DNA from: Sphingobacterium pedocola
GTDB lineage: Bacteria; Bacteroidota; Bacteroidia; Sphingobacteriales; Sphingobacteriaceae
Assembly: GCF_015209965.1 (NCBI RefSeq)
Contig: NZ_MU158689.1
Location: 450,648-514,647, forward strand
Direction: 5' to 3'
Length of the DNA stretch: 64,000 nucleotides
Shown here one piece after another: positions 26,401-34,620 of this stretch (position 1 is its first letter; the number at the start of each line of letters is the position of its first letter). The position numbers and the translations under genes are program-made. Under the pieces are notes generated by a model. It saw only the letters and a list, made by a program, of their open reading frames with translations, searched no databases and was not told the DNA's origin.

Positions 26401-26551
26401 GTGTGGTACCGGGTACGGCGACGGTAACCCCGGGAACGACCCCGTTTGCATCTGATACTGTCCCCGTAACAGATTGCTGTGCAAATATTGTCGTAATGCT
26501 CAGAAGCATAAACAACGATAGATAGCAGCATTTTAGGTAAAACTTGCTCAT
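23432..26551 (-). CDS. SusC/RagA-family TonB-dependent outer-membrane transporter
   Basis: A TonB-dependent receptor of about 1039 residues. After the signal peptide (MSKFYLKCCYLSLF... ending near FAQ) come a carboxypeptidase D-like domain (TGTVSDANGVVPGVTVAVPG) and a plug domain with LDEVVVTAMGIKREKKSLGY. The SusC signature LRGFNSLKGDNQPLIVVDGIPM precedes a long barrel that ends in an aromatic residue (LTIGF). The frame extends further upstream to 26626, but ATG 26551 gives a proper signal peptide and overlaps the ROK gene's TGA in an ATGA arrangement, so I chose it. Works with the SusD lipoprotein to import an oligosaccharide. Confidence 0.9.
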   Translation of the reverse strand: MSKFYLKCCYLSLFMLLSITTIFAQQSVTGTVSDANGVVPGVTVAVPGTTRGTQTDADGKYTIPASNGEKLRFSMIGYTSQELTVSSTTHNITLREDAGSLDEVVVTAMGIKREKKSLGYAFQDVKGDQLVDAKENNISNALVGKVSGLQVVKGSNGPASSSKIILRGFNSLKGDNQPLIVVDGIPMNNRAGNPDKNNDFWNPSTDLGNGLGDLNPEDIESMSVLKGGAAAALYGSRGGNGVIVITTKSGKAQKGSGITYSSTLGIETLFMVPELQNDFGQGTDGSFVNTQFNSWGAKIEGQTVTNWNGQNTTLRSHDNIGNFFGTGINHTQNITFQQQLNNNTNLYTSATYLNDNSLIPGSSMSRLNLLTRVTTNFGENKKWSSDVKAQYMNIDAKNRPIAGQNQSNMYNSLFLFPRSLDITEFEAATEGNGNMLWFGNGNEVNPYWIEKYRLNNDKRDRFLLSGSLKYDFNEWLNAEAKLGSDIYYTTIDNRTYAGSPLTDDGEGSYSFGNNNFYENNYMFSLNARKDNLWGKWGGAASLFGQIMTTKSEYRTTEIGQLIIPNVFNPNNGISNPNIKTTPSEKQINSIFATAELNYDGVWFLNLTGRNDWSSALSKENRSFFYPSINTSLIVTDLLSKSGSSLPSWWSFGKIRASYAAVGNDLDPFQLYNTYKLEKDPNGNTVTTREDVMYNEDIKSELIKTYEAGIEARFFNSRIGLDFTWYKTNATNQIIDVPMDAFSGYQRQFINAGNIENKGIEISLNARILESSEKLNWNIDVNFSKNRNRIIELSDVTKTYNLLALENISIRADEGYDYGEIYGSAYSRVEDPDSEYFGKMIVAANGLPTEGPSTFLGKQNPSALLGITNSFSYKNFGLSFLVDGRFGGKFFSGTNAVLQQFGVAAATVNNGNRDRFVVDGVVSNGSGGYDVNTVEVNPQQYWAAIGNPNLGITERNMYDATNVRLRNVSLSYSLPSSVLKNSVVQRAKIGLTANNVWMIKSYANGVDPESVFAISSNAVGFENFSTPTARSYFLNLTIGF

Positions 26552-27756
26552 TTTGTTTGTTGTTTTAAGTTTATAATACTTTCTAGTTTTAAATTTTTCC
26601 ATTTTGAATGCTCTACGGCAATACAAGCAGAGCCCAAAAGTTGTGCGTTTTCTAGTTTTGATATTTCGATTGCAGTGTTCTTTGATAGCCTGTGGATACT
26701 AAATTCCAGTATAGCGCTTTGAATCTGAGGAGTAAGAATGTGACCGACTTTTGCACCCCTGCCACTGATTATTATTTTTGCAGGATTGATGATATGGATT
26801 AAGGTGGCTATCCCTTTCCCAAGCATATAGCCTATTTTGTTAATGGCTTCAATAGCAAGTTGATCTCCATCTACAGCTGCGTCAAGCAATTCATCACCGG
26901 TTATCTTTCTGGTTTTTCTGAAAGTTGGCGAAAGTAGCGATTGTTCTCCCTTTACCATTTTTTCGGTTGCAGATTCGACAGCAGCAAGAAGAGAGGCCTC
27001 CACTTCCAGACAACCCTTTTTCCCGCAGGAACAAAGTTTGTTAAGATTGGATAGGGGAATATGGCTAAACTCACCCGCATATCCACTATGTCCTTTGAAT
27101 AATTTGTGATCTATTATCATTCCCAATCCTACACCCCAATTTAGATTAACCACTAAAGCATGGTCGATATCCTTTATGGATCCTAGTTTTTGTTCGGCTA
27201 TCGCAATGGCGGTAGAATCATTTTCAATATAAGTTGGGATACGGCTATGGTCTTCTATGATTTTCCGTAAATTATAGAGATCACTGTCTTTGGGATGGGA
27301 ATTATTAACGCCGGCGTGCGAATCGACAAATCCCGGGGCTGTAATTCCTATCGCCAGAATATCTTTTGTATTTGAAAATTGCAGATAGTCGTCAATCAGT
27401 TTTTTTATTTCTTCTGTCGGAGAAACAGACTCCTTTAAGTCTATTGTAATTGTTTCGGTAGGTTTGATCGCTCTGTTGGAAAAATCCACTAAAGCAATAC
27501 TTGTGTAGTATTGATCAATAGCTATTGCTAAAATGTATGGGAGATTCTCTACATGCAGAGAGAACTGGACCGGACGCCTCCCCCCGGTAGAAGGTGCTAA
27601 TCCATTTTCCACAATAATACCTTTTTCCAATAAGACGTTAACAGTCTTTGTAATGTTAGGAAGACTTTTTCCAATATCATTACTTAAATCAGCTATAGAT
27701 TGCGGATTTGTAAAATAGAGGCTTTTTAAAATAGATATTTCAAGACTCATTATCAT
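26548..27756 (-). CDS. ROK-family transcriptional regulator (NagC/XylR type)
   Basis: A 402-residue protein. An N-terminal winged helix-turn-helix (residues about 5-65, SIADLSNDIGKSLPNITKTVNVLL) is joined to a ROK sugar-kinase-like domain. Landmarks are NDSTAIAIAEQKLG, NLNWGVGLGMI, GEFSHIPL and the zinc-binding cluster CSCGKKGCLEVEAS near residue 230. Such repressors sense a sugar or sugar phosphate and often control amino-sugar or xylose genes. Its stop codon overlaps the SusC start (ATGA), so regulator and transporter are translationally coupled. Inverted AATACTTTTTAA-type sites in the upstream gap are likely operators for autoregulation and control of the divergent NagX gene. ATG 27750 is an alternative start. 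Confidence 0.85.
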   Translation of the reverse strand: MIMSLEISILKSLYFTNPQSIADLSNDIGKSLPNITKTVNVLLEKGIIVENGLAPSTGGRRPVQFSLHVENLPYILAIAIDQYYTSIALVDFSNRAIKPTETITIDLKESVSPTEEIKKLIDDYLQFSNTKDILAIGITAPGFVDSHAGVNNSHPKDSDLYNLRKIIEDHSRIPTYIENDSTAIAIAEQKLGSIKDIDHALVVNLNWGVGLGMIIDHKLFKGHSGYAGEFSHIPLSNLNKLCSCGKKGCLEVEASLLAAVESATEKMVKGEQSLLSPTFRKTRKITGDELLDAAVDGDQLAIEAINKIGYMLGKGIATLIHIINPAKIIISGRGAKVGHILTPQIQSAILEFSIHRLSKNTAIEISKLENAQLLGSACIAVEHSKWKNLKLESIINLKQQTK

Positions 27757-27807
27757 AATAAAGTTTAAAACTATGTTAAAGATACATTAAAATAAATTTA
27801 ACTTCCA

Positions 27808-27877
27808 AATACTTTTTAATTTTTTTAATAAGTATTGTCAAAAGCGACTTATTCTTTAATTCGATTTAAAAAGTATT
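27808..27877. promoter_or_regulatory. Inverted operator-like sites for the ROK regulator
   Basis: AATACTTTTTAA at 27808-27819 has an exact reverse complement at 27866-27877 (TTAAAAAGTATT) and a close one at 27825-27836 (TTAATAAGTATT). All three lie in the divergent gap between the ROK gene and the NagX-type gene. The first two make a palindrome with a 5-bp centre. Their symmetry fits a dimeric repressor such as the ROK protein; binding is inferred. Confidence 0.55.
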
Positions 27878-27895
27878 ATATTCGTCATCGTACTC

Positions 27896-27935
27896 TTTCC
27901 CTGTAGAACATACCGAAGCATTTCTACAAGGGAAA
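27896..27935 (+). promoter_or_regulatory. Stem-loop in the leader of the NagX-type gene
   Basis: TTTCCCTGTAGAA (27896-27908) pairs with TTCTACAAGGGAAA (27922-27935), with one bulged A and a 13-base loop. It ends 16 bp before the start codon at 27952, so it could occlude or protect the ribosome site, or be an operator in DNA form. Confidence 0.45.
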
Positions 27936-27951
27936 CGAATTATATATAATT

Positions 27952-29163
27952 ATGAAACAGCGCTATTATTCTTTGGACGTATTTAGGGGAGCCACTGTAG
28001 CCCTGATGATTCTGGTAAATAATCCGGGAACATGGGCTCATATGTTTAAACCGTTGACGCATGCATCCTGGCATGGTTGTTCGCCAACCGATTTGGTATT
28101 CCCATTTTTTCTATTTGCAGTGGGAAATGCAATGTCTTTTGTGATCCCTAGGCTGCAGGTGGCAGGGTCTGGTATTTTCTGGAGGAAGGTGATCAAAAGA
28201 ACTGTGCTTATTTTTGCGATTGGGCTATTCTTGAATTGGTGGCCGTTTGTCACTTGGGTGGGAAATGAACTTCAGGCCAAGGAATGGGTAAATAGCCTTG
28301 ACCCTTCTAAGGGCATACGTATTTTCGGGGTCTTACAACGGATTGCCATTGCCTATTTCTTTGCATCTATCTTGGCTTATTATTTCAAGCCTCGCTTGTT
28401 AATTTATATCTCGGCAGTAATTCTGTTGGGTTATTGGGGTTTTTGTGCTTTCTTAGGTGGAACGGCTCCATATTCCTTGGACGGCTGGTTCGGAACAGAC
28501 ATCGATAAACATCTCCTAGGGATTGCACATATGTACAAAGGTGAGGGAGTCCCATTTGATCCAGAGGGGATAGCGAGTACTTTACCTGCGATTGTACAAG
28601 TTGTATTTGGTTATTTAGCAGGAGTATATATTAAAAATCAAGGACAGGTAGATTGGTTGTGGACTAAAGTTCCAACAAGTAAAGAACCTCACTTCAAATT
28701 ATTGTCAGGACTTCTGGTAACGGGATTTGTACTTGTTGTATTTGGATGGGTGTGGTCATTGGGTTTTCCGATAAATAAGAAAATTTGGACAAGTTCGTAT
28801 GTATTATATACTACCGGATTGGGTATAATGACGATTGGCGGAATGATTTGGTACATTGAAGTACAGGGTGTCAAAAATAAGTTAACGAAATTTTTTGATG
28901 TATTTGGTAAAAATCCACTGTTTATTTTTGTGTTAAGTGGGGTGTTGCCACGTTTTCTCGGTTTGTTCCGTATTGCTGACGGAGTAGGAGAGAATGGCGA
29001 GCCGAAATATACAACCGCACTTGTATGGTTTTACCGAAATGTGTGCGCTGAGATTCCCGGACCGCCTGAAATAGGTTCTTTTATCTATTCGCTTTGTTTC
29101 CTTGTGCTAATGTGGGCAATATGTTATTGGTTAGACAGGAAAAAAATCTATGTTAAAGTGTAA
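27952..29163 (+). CDS. nagX: NagX-type membrane acyltransferase (HGSNAT/DUF5009 family)
   Basis: A 403-residue membrane protein with about eleven hydrophobic helices. The opening MKQRYYSLDVFRGATVALMILVNNPGTW and HASWHGCSPTDLVFPFFLFAVG are typical of the family related to human heparan-alpha-glucosaminide N-acetyltransferase, with the histidine of HASWHG the likely catalytic site. In Shewanella and Bacteroidota these proteins (NagX) occur in GlcNAc use clusters. It is divergent from a ROK regulator and shares its operator region. It probably acts on an amino sugar at the inner membrane; the exact substrate is unknown. Confidence 0.75.
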   Translation: MKQRYYSLDVFRGATVALMILVNNPGTWAHMFKPLTHASWHGCSPTDLVFPFFLFAVGNAMSFVIPRLQVAGSGIFWRKVIKRTVLIFAIGLFLNWWPFVTWVGNELQAKEWVNSLDPSKGIRIFGVLQRIAIAYFFASILAYYFKPRLLIYISAVILLGYWGFCAFLGGTAPYSLDGWFGTDIDKHLLGIAHMYKGEGVPFDPEGIASTLPAIVQVVFGYLAGVYIKNQGQVDWLWTKVPTSKEPHFKLLSGLLVTGFVLVVFGWVWSLGFPINKKIWTSSYVLYTTGLGIMTIGGMIWYIEVQGVKNKLTKFFDVFGKNPLFIFVLSGVLPRFLGLFRIADGVGENGEPKYTTALVWFYRNVCAEIPGPPEIGSFIYSLCFLVLMWAICYWLDRKKIYVKV

Positions 29164-29242
29164 TTAGGGGTTAGAAGTAGAGGAGGCAGACGGCTAGAGA
29201 GTTAGGAGTTAAAAGAGGTCAAAGGTTAGTTAGGTTTTTAAA

Positions 29243-29274
29243 TTTTTATTTTTGACTTATTACTCCTATCTTTG
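29243..29274 (+). promoter_or_regulatory. Putative rpsO promoter
   Basis: TATCTTTG at 29267-29274 fits the -7 consensus TAnnTTTG. TTTT at 29243-29246 lies 20 bp upstream, one base off the -33 TTTG. The start codon is 45 bp downstream. Confidence 0.5.
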
Positions 29275-29318
29275 CATCCAATTCATTAAATTTTTAACGC
29301 TTTAATATTATTCAAGAA

Positions 29319-29597
29319 ATGTATTTAAGTAAAGAGTACAAAGCTGGTATCTTCGAGGAATTTGCAGGTGCAGCAGGAAACACAGGTTCTGCAGAAGGAC
29401 AAGTAGCTTTATTTACTAAAAGAATTGCTCACTTAACTGAGCATTTGAAAAAAAACAGAAAAGACTTTAACACACAACGTTCACTACAAATGCTAGTAGG
29501 TAAGCGTCGTTCATTATTAGCTTATCTGTACAAAAAAGATATCAACCGTTACCGTGCTATCATTAAAGGCTTAGGTTTACGTGATATCATCAAATAA
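29319..29597 (+). CDS. rpsO: 30S ribosomal protein S15
   Basis: A 92-residue protein with the S15 pattern: GNTGSAEGQVALFTKRIAHLTEHLKKNRKD, followed by LQMLVGKRRSLLAYLYKKDINRYRAII near the C-terminus. It binds the central domain of 16S rRNA early in 30S assembly. The order rpsO-pnp is widely conserved in bacteria and is seen here, but a terminator separates them. Confidence 0.97.
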   Translation: MYLSKEYKAGIFEEFAGAAGNTGSAEGQVALFTKRIAHLTEHLKKNRKDFNTQRSLQMLVGKRRSLLAYLYKKDINRYRAIIKGLGLRDIIK

Positions 29598-29616
29598 GCT
29601 TTTAGAAAAAACAATG

Positions 29617-29649
29617 AAAAAGCCACTTACATTCGTAGGTGGCTTTTTT
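29617..29649 (+). terminator. Terminator between rpsO and pnp
   Basis: AAAGCCAC and GTGGCTTT form a stem with an 11-base loop followed by six T. It should end or attenuate the rpsO transcript before pnp. Confidence 0.8.
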
Positions 29650-29739
29650 GTAAATTTTAGTTACCTTTGTGCAACTAAAATGTAAAATACAATCGATGCA
29701 TTCCAGAATTGACGCAAAATGCATCACAACAAGAAAACA

Positions 29740-31920
29740 ATGAGTTATAACGAAAAAAAAGTTACAATTGATTTAGGCGGAGATCTAGCGCCAATCGAAT
29801 TGTCTACTGGTAAATTGGCTAAACAAGCGGATGGTTCAGTAGTATTAAAACAAGGTGATACGATGCTTTTGGCAACAGTGGTCTCTTCAAGAGAAGCTAA
29901 AGCTGGAGTAGACTTTTTACCATTATCAGTCGATTACCAAGAAAAATACGCTTCTACCGGCCGTATACCCGGTGGTTTTTTACGTCGTGAAGCAAGATTA
30001 TCCGACTATGAGGTGTTAATCTCTCGTTTGGTTGATAGAGCTTTACGTCCCTTATTCCCGGATACATACCATGCAGATACACAGGTGATGATTTCACTTA
30101 TTTCTGCGGATAAAGATATTATGCCAGATGCATTAGCCGGGTTGGCGGCGTCAGCAGCTTTGGCGGTGTCAGATATTCCTTTCAACGGTCCAATTTCAGA
30201 GGTACGCGTGGCGAAAATCGACGGTCAGTTGGTTATTAATCCTCGCCTTTCAGCATTAGCAAATGCTTCTTTGGAATTTATTGTAGCTGGATCAGCTCAG
30301 GACATTGTGATGGTAGAAGGTGAAGCAAACGAAATTTCAGAAACTGAAATGGTCGAAGCAATTGCTTTTGCACATGATGCAATCAAAAAACAAGTAGCTG
30401 CTCAGGTTGAATTAGCAAACTTGGTGGGATCGACGGTAAAACGTGAATTCAATCACGAGCCTTCAAATCCAACATTAAGAGCAGAAATTTTTAGTGCGAC
30501 CTACGATAAGGTATATGAAATTGCTAAATCAGGGTCTTCAAAACACGATCGTTCTGAAAATTTTGCAACGATAGGTAATGATTTTTTTGAAAAATTAGGT
30601 GAGGATATCGATGATGAAACCAAATTTCTCGCGAAGAAATATTTTCATGATGTACAATATGATGCGGTTCGTAATCTGCTCCTAAATGAAGGAATTCGTT
30701 TAGATGGACGTAGTGCACGTACTGTACGTCCGATTTGGTCTGAAGTTGATTTTTTACCTGCTGCACACGGTTCGGCTGTGTTTACACGCGGTGAGACGCA
30801 ATCGTTAACTTCTGTTACTTTGGGCGCTAAAGACGATGAACAAATGATTGACGGTGCTTTTATCAATGGGTACAATAAATTCATTTTGCATTATAACTTC
30901 CCGGGATTTTCAACGGGTGAGGTAAGACCGAATAGAGGTGCTGGTCGCCGTGAAATTGGTCACGGTAATTTGGCTATGCGTTCATTGAAAAAAGTATTAC
31001 CCTCAGATGCGGAAAACCCTTACACGATTCGTATAGTTTCTGATATCTTAGAATCAAATGGTTCTTCATCAATGGCGACAGTATGTGCTGGTACACTAGC
31101 GCTATTGGATGCGGGTGTGAAATTGAAATCTCCTGTTTCTGGTATTGCAATGGGTTTGATCACGGACGAATCAACGGGGAAATATGCTATTTTATCAGAT
31201 ATCTTAGGCGATGAAGATCATTTAGGTGATATGGACTTTAAAGTTACTGGTACAGAAAATGGTATCGTAGCTTGTCAGATGGATTTGAAAATAAATGGTT
31301 TGAAATGGGAAGTGCTTACACAGGCATTAGACCAGGCGAAAGAAGCGCGTCTTCACATCTTAGACGAGATGAAGAAAACGATTGATGCTCCTCGTGAAGA
31401 TTATAAACCACATGCGCCTCGTATTATCCAATTAACTATCGATAAAGAATTTATTGGAGCAGTTATCGGACCCGGTGGTAAAATTATCCAGGAAATGCAA
31501 CGTGAGACTGGAGCTACAATTTCTATTGAAGAAGTAGATAACAAAGGTATTGTACAGATCTTTGCCGACAACAAGGCTGCTATAGATGCAGCTACTACGC
31601 GCATCAAAAATATCGTAGCCAGACCAGAAGTTGGTGAAATTTACGAAGGTAAGGTGAAGTCCATCATGAACTTCGGCGCATTCGTAGAGATTATGCCGGG
31701 CAAAGACGGTTTACTACACATCTCTGAGGTCGATTGGAAGCGTCTTGAAACGATGGAAGGTGTATTGAAAGAAGGTGATATGGTAACGGTTAAACTACTG
31801 GATATTGATAAACAAGGTAAGATGAAGCTTTCTCGTAAGGTGTTGTTACCTCGTCCTCCACGTGAAGATAAACCTAACCAAGGTCAAGCAGCACCGTCTG
31901 CTGATGCGCCTCAAGGATAG
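29740..31920 (+). CDS. pnp: Polyribonucleotide nucleotidyltransferase (PNPase)
   Basis: About 726 residues. PNPase degrades RNA 3' to 5' using phosphate and is a core member of RNA turnover complexes. Two RNase PH domains are visible: the first with [21 protein letters not shown], the second with [21 protein letters not shown] and an [10 protein letters not shown] segment. A KH domain follows ([20 protein letters not shown]) and then an S1 domain ([32 protein letters not shown]). An upstream in-frame ATG at 29719 would add seven residues (MHHNKKT). I prefer 29740 because MSYNEKK matches how relatives begin. A TACCTTTG -7-like box lies at 29662-29669, after the rpsO terminator. Confidence 0.96.
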   Translation: MSYNEKKVTIDLGGDLAPIELSTGKLAKQADGSVVLKQGDTMLLATVVSSREAKAGVDFLPLSVDYQEKYASTGRIPGGFLRREARLSDYEVLISRLVDRALRPLFPDTYHADTQVMISLISADKDIMPDALAGLAASAALAVSDIPFNGPISEVRVAKIDGQLVINPRLSALANASLEFIVAGSAQDIVMVEGEANEISETEMVEAIAFAHDAIKKQVAAQVELANLVGSTVKREFNHEPSNPTLRAEIFSATYDKVYEIAKSGSSKHDRSENFATIGNDFFEKLGEDIDDETKFLAKKYFHDVQYDAVRNLLLNEGIRLDGRSARTVRPIWSEVDFLPAAHGSAVFTRGETQSLTSVTLGAKDDEQMIDGAFINGYNKFILHYNFPGFSTGEVRPNRGAGRREIGHGNLAMRSLKKVLPSDAENPYTIRIVSDILESNGSSSMATVCAGTLALLDAGVKLKSPVSGIAMGLITDESTGKYAILSDILGDEDHLGDMDFKVTGTENGIVACQMDLKINGLKWEVLTQALDQAKEARLHILDEMKKTIDAPREDYKPHAPRIIQLTIDKEFIGAVIGPGGKIIQEMQRETGATISIEEVDNKGIVQIFADNKAAIDAATTRIKNIVARPEVGEIYEGKVKSIMNFGAFVEIMPGKDGLLHISEVDWKRLETMEGVLKEGDMVTVKLLDIDKQGKMKLSRKVLLPRPPREDKPNQGQAAPSADAPQG

Positions 31921-31945
31921 TTTAGTTTTATTTTATTAGATATAG

Positions 31946-31972
31946 AAAAGCCCGCTTACTGCGGGCTTTTTT
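31946..31972 (+). terminator. Terminator after pnp
   Basis: AAAAGCCCGC and GCGGGCTTTT form a strong stem with a short loop and six T, 26 bp after the pnp stop. Confidence 0.9.
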
Positions 31973-32037
31973 ATGTCTTTATTTGAAAAGAGCTTCTTTT
32001 CTTAAAAAAAGGAAGGATTTTCTTAATCAATTTTTAT

Positions 32038-32464
32038 GCGCCTCTATCGCCGGCGCAGGGCGACTTCTTTTTTTATAAAAAGAAGGGAAAAAATCATCGC
32101 TGTACCGGCTCGACACTACGGTTCACCATTCCTGCTATTGTCGACCCGCTAAGGCGATATTTGTCCAATTTGTAAGGCTGGTGCTTTTTCTCGATATTAT
32201 TTTATACTTCAGCTGGATTAAAAAGACGACCTAGGTCGATGTAGCGTTAAGAAAGCTTGTAGATTTGCGTTAAGAACAGATCCACAAAGCGAAGCGGCTT
32301 GGAGCTGTTTAGTAAATCCAAAAGCTTTTAGCGTAACATTGACCAAGTCTTGGGTTTTGCTTCTTTTGGCCAAGCAAAAGAAGGAGAGCCGCCCGCCGAT
32401 GAGGGTAAAAAGTTAAAGTATAGATATTATTGGCTACCAATAAAATTGGAAATCAGCGAATAAT
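32038..32464. repeat. Dispersed intergenic repeat, copy 1
   Basis: About 427 bp that aligns along its length with 61620-62046. Positions 32298-32405 are identical to 61878-61985 (108 bp). Internal features include CTTCTTTTG...CAAAAGAAG hairpin arms and a palindrome around CCTAGG (CGACCTAGGTCG). No credible gene is present. It lies between pnp and gldJ. Multiple internal inverted repeats suggest a structured RNA or a non-autonomous mobile element. Confidence 0.75.
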
Positions 32465-32525
32465 AACCTGACTAATTTAATACTTCCTTTAGTAAAAAAA
32501 ATACAAACGCTAACTATATATAACA

Positions 32526-32566
32526 AACTTTCATGATCCATTGAATAACCAACGGGCATGAAAGTT
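32526..32566. repeat. Inverted repeat
   Basis: AACTTTCATG (32526-32535) and CATGAAAGTT (32557-32566) are exact reverse complements separated by 21 bp. It lies downstream of gldJ, just beyond its terminator. Function unknown. Confidence 0.4.
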
Positions 32567-32598
32567 CTTGATGGCCTTTGAGAAATAGACACTTTCAG

Positions 32599-32635
32599 AA
32601 AAAAAAGGCTTTAGCATGAAATGCCAAAGCCTTTT
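32599..32635 (-). terminator. Terminator of gldJ
   Basis: On the minus strand AAGGCTTTGGCAT pairs with ATGCTAAAGCCTT, with one mismatch in the stem, followed by eight T. It lies 22 bp past the gldJ stop. Confidence 0.85.
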
Positions 32636-32656
32636 GTGTTATTCTATATAAGGCGT

Positions 32657-34183
32657 TTACGGCGTAGCCGAACTTCTTTTGCCTGAAGAAGAAGGACCAT
32701 ATACATTACCTACCATTGTCATCGCACAACGGAATCCCGTCATCGCATTGGATTCATTCTGTTGCATAAAACGACGCGTTGCTGGATTTAACCAGTAGGC
32801 TCTATCATTCCAAGATCCACCCTTATAAACGCGTGATTTGTCGTTAACCAAGGTAGTTTTCCCGTACAACTCTTTGAGTTCTTCATCTTTGAACCCTCTT
32901 ACATCGTAGTCGTAGCTAGTGGTTGATGGATCTCCGGTTTTAGCTGCTTGCAATTCTTCCCAAGTTTGCTTTCTCGCTGCTTTTGCGGGAACCTTTATCG
33001 GGCGACCGTATTTATCTTTTGCTAACGTCCGATTGTCGGTATTTTCATATTCATTGTCCATGAAAACGTGGCCACGGAACGGATTAAAGTCTTCGAAATC
33101 CTCGTAGGAAAGTTGGCGATAGACATCGCTTACCCATTCATTTACATTGCCCGCCATGTTATACAATCCGAAATCGTTAGGAGCATAGCTCTTAACAGAA
33201 ACCGTTATATCGCCACCGTCATTTAAATTTCCCGCAACTCCCATATTATTGCCGCTGGTAATTTTGAAGTTAGCCATCATACGACCCTGATTTTTACGGC
33301 TTCCTGAGCGTACACCCAAGCCATTCCAAGGATAAGCTTTACTATTCTCAATGTTGCCTTCTATTGTATTGCCGATCAAACCCAATGCAGCATATTCCCA
33401 TTCTGCTTCCGTAGGAAGTCTATAGGGCTGTTTAAGGATGCCATCTTCCATGCGCACAATGCGTTTTGCATCTTTTGCTGCACCGATTTTAGTGTCTCTA
33501 GGCATGTTCTTGCCATCTATGCCGTCTCCTTGAATCTGACCATTCAAATAAATATCGGTATTAAAGGCTTGACCTTCTCTACCCTGTTGTTCACTTAGTG
33601 TCTTATAATCTACCAAGGCGCCACTTTGGCGAAGGATGTGTTCATTTACACGATCTGTCCTCCACAAACAGTAAGCATTAGCCTGATCCCATGTTACACC
33701 CACTACAGGGTAATCTTGAAAGGATGGGTGGCGTAAATAAAAATTAACATATGGTTCATTATATGATAAAGGGTTCCTCCATACCAATGAATCGGGAAGG
33801 GCATCATAATACAACTTCCCATCTTCAGGATAATTTTGGGCAATCCAATGCAGATATTCGAGCCAATCCGCATTAGAAACCTCTGTTTCATCTATATAAA
33901 ACGAAGCTACTGTTACCCGCCTTTTCAGGTTGTCATGAGAATAACCTAGGTCTTCATTTAAGCTTCCTCCTAATACGAATGTACCTCCTTCTATACCTAT
34001 TAAACCGGGGCCAGGAGATTCTTTAACCTTGCGATTAATTTGTAAACCGCCATTATGAGGATCATTGTATCGTACACCGGTTTTGTCAGATACATTGCTT
34101 CTACTGCTTTTACAGGATGTCATTATTAATGATGTGCAAAACATTAATAACAATGAGATTATAGCGATTTTGATATAATGCAT
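32657..34183 (-). CDS. gldJ: Type IX secretion / gliding lipoprotein GldJ
   Basis: A 508-residue lipoprotein with lipobox IMTSC (Cys24) and a formylglycine-generating-enzyme-like (SUMF1) fold. Its landmarks are FVLGGSLNEDLGYSHDN near residue 70, PVVGVTWDQANAYCLWR, RLPTEAEWEYAALG, NDFGLYNMAGNVNEWVSDVYR near 330 and VYKGGSWNDRAYWLNPATRRFM. GldJ is an outer-membrane lipoprotein needed for stability of the type IX secretion machinery in Flavobacterium and for gliding where present. The segment MGVAGNLNDGGDIT and the NPATRR ending fit GldJ better than GldK/PorK, which usually sits in a gldKLMN operon not found here. With sprE 2.4 kb away it implies a working type IX system. Confidence 0.78.
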   Translation of the reverse strand: MHYIKIAIISLLLMFCTSLIMTSCKSSRSNVSDKTGVRYNDPHNGGLQINRKVKESPGPGLIGIEGGTFVLGGSLNEDLGYSHDNLKRRVTVASFYIDETEVSNADWLEYLHWIAQNYPEDGKLYYDALPDSLVWRNPLSYNEPYVNFYLRHPSFQDYPVVGVTWDQANAYCLWRTDRVNEHILRQSGALVDYKTLSEQQGREGQAFNTDIYLNGQIQGDGIDGKNMPRDTKIGAAKDAKRIVRMEDGILKQPYRLPTEAEWEYAALGLIGNTIEGNIENSKAYPWNGLGVRSGSRKNQGRMMANFKITSGNNMGVAGNLNDGGDITVSVKSYAPNDFGLYNMAGNVNEWVSDVYRQLSYEDFEDFNPFRGHVFMDNEYENTDNRTLAKDKYGRPIKVPAKAARKQTWEELQAAKTGDPSTTSYDYDVRGFKDEELKELYGKTTLVNDKSRVYKGGSWNDRAYWLNPATRRFMQQNESNAMTGFRCAMTMVGNVYGPSSSGKRSSATP

Positions 34184-34395
34184 AAAATGATCAATATTAC
34201 ATTGCTTGAAGCCAAAATTAAGAAATAATTTAATATCAACTATTAAAAAGAGCGTTTATCGTAGTTTTTTAACTTCTAAAAAGTCTTAAAAAATGTTAAA
34301 ATTTGAGAATATCCTTTTCGACCGTATTCAACTAGTTTTTTTACTGTGACAAATAAGTCTTAATTTCGCTTCCATGAAAGCGAGATCTAAATAAG
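34184..34395. other. AT-rich divergent gap, gldJ to small ORF
   Basis: No gene is apparent. It should contain the gldJ promoter leftward and that of ispF rightward; a TAATTTCG -7-like element occurs near 34363. Confidence 0.3.
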
Positions 34396-34551
34396 ATGGA
34401 GACAGAAGGCAACCGTTATTTACATCGAAATCTCATCAACCATAAAAAAAAAGATGAAACCATCATGATTTTTCAAACCGAACGTAGTGAGCTCATGAAC
34501 TTAGCGAAGCGATTTCATGAATGCCTTAAAAAGCGAACAAGTGATGAATAA
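34396..34551 (+). CDS. Possible small protein (51 residues)
   Basis: An ATG at 34396 opens a 51-codon frame ending at 34551, 69 bp before ispF. The product is basic and hydrophilic, with ERSELMNLAKRFHECLKKRT near its end, and has no membrane segment or known motif. Coding status rests only on the intact frame. A chance ORF is possible. Confidence 0.25.
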   Translation: METEGNRYLHRNLINHKKKDETIMIFQTERSELMNLAKRFHECLKKRTSDE

Positions 34552-34620
34552 TACAAATGAAAGACAAGCGATCTCATTGATCCCGCTAAAAACAAATAAT
34601 AGATCAATAATTATATACAG

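Noticed and set aside
29251-29669. TTTG followed by 11-12 bp and a TAnnTTTG box before rpsO and pnp as a promoter class
   Set aside because: Spacing is far below the usual 19-21 bp and the regions are T-rich, so the pattern is probably chance.
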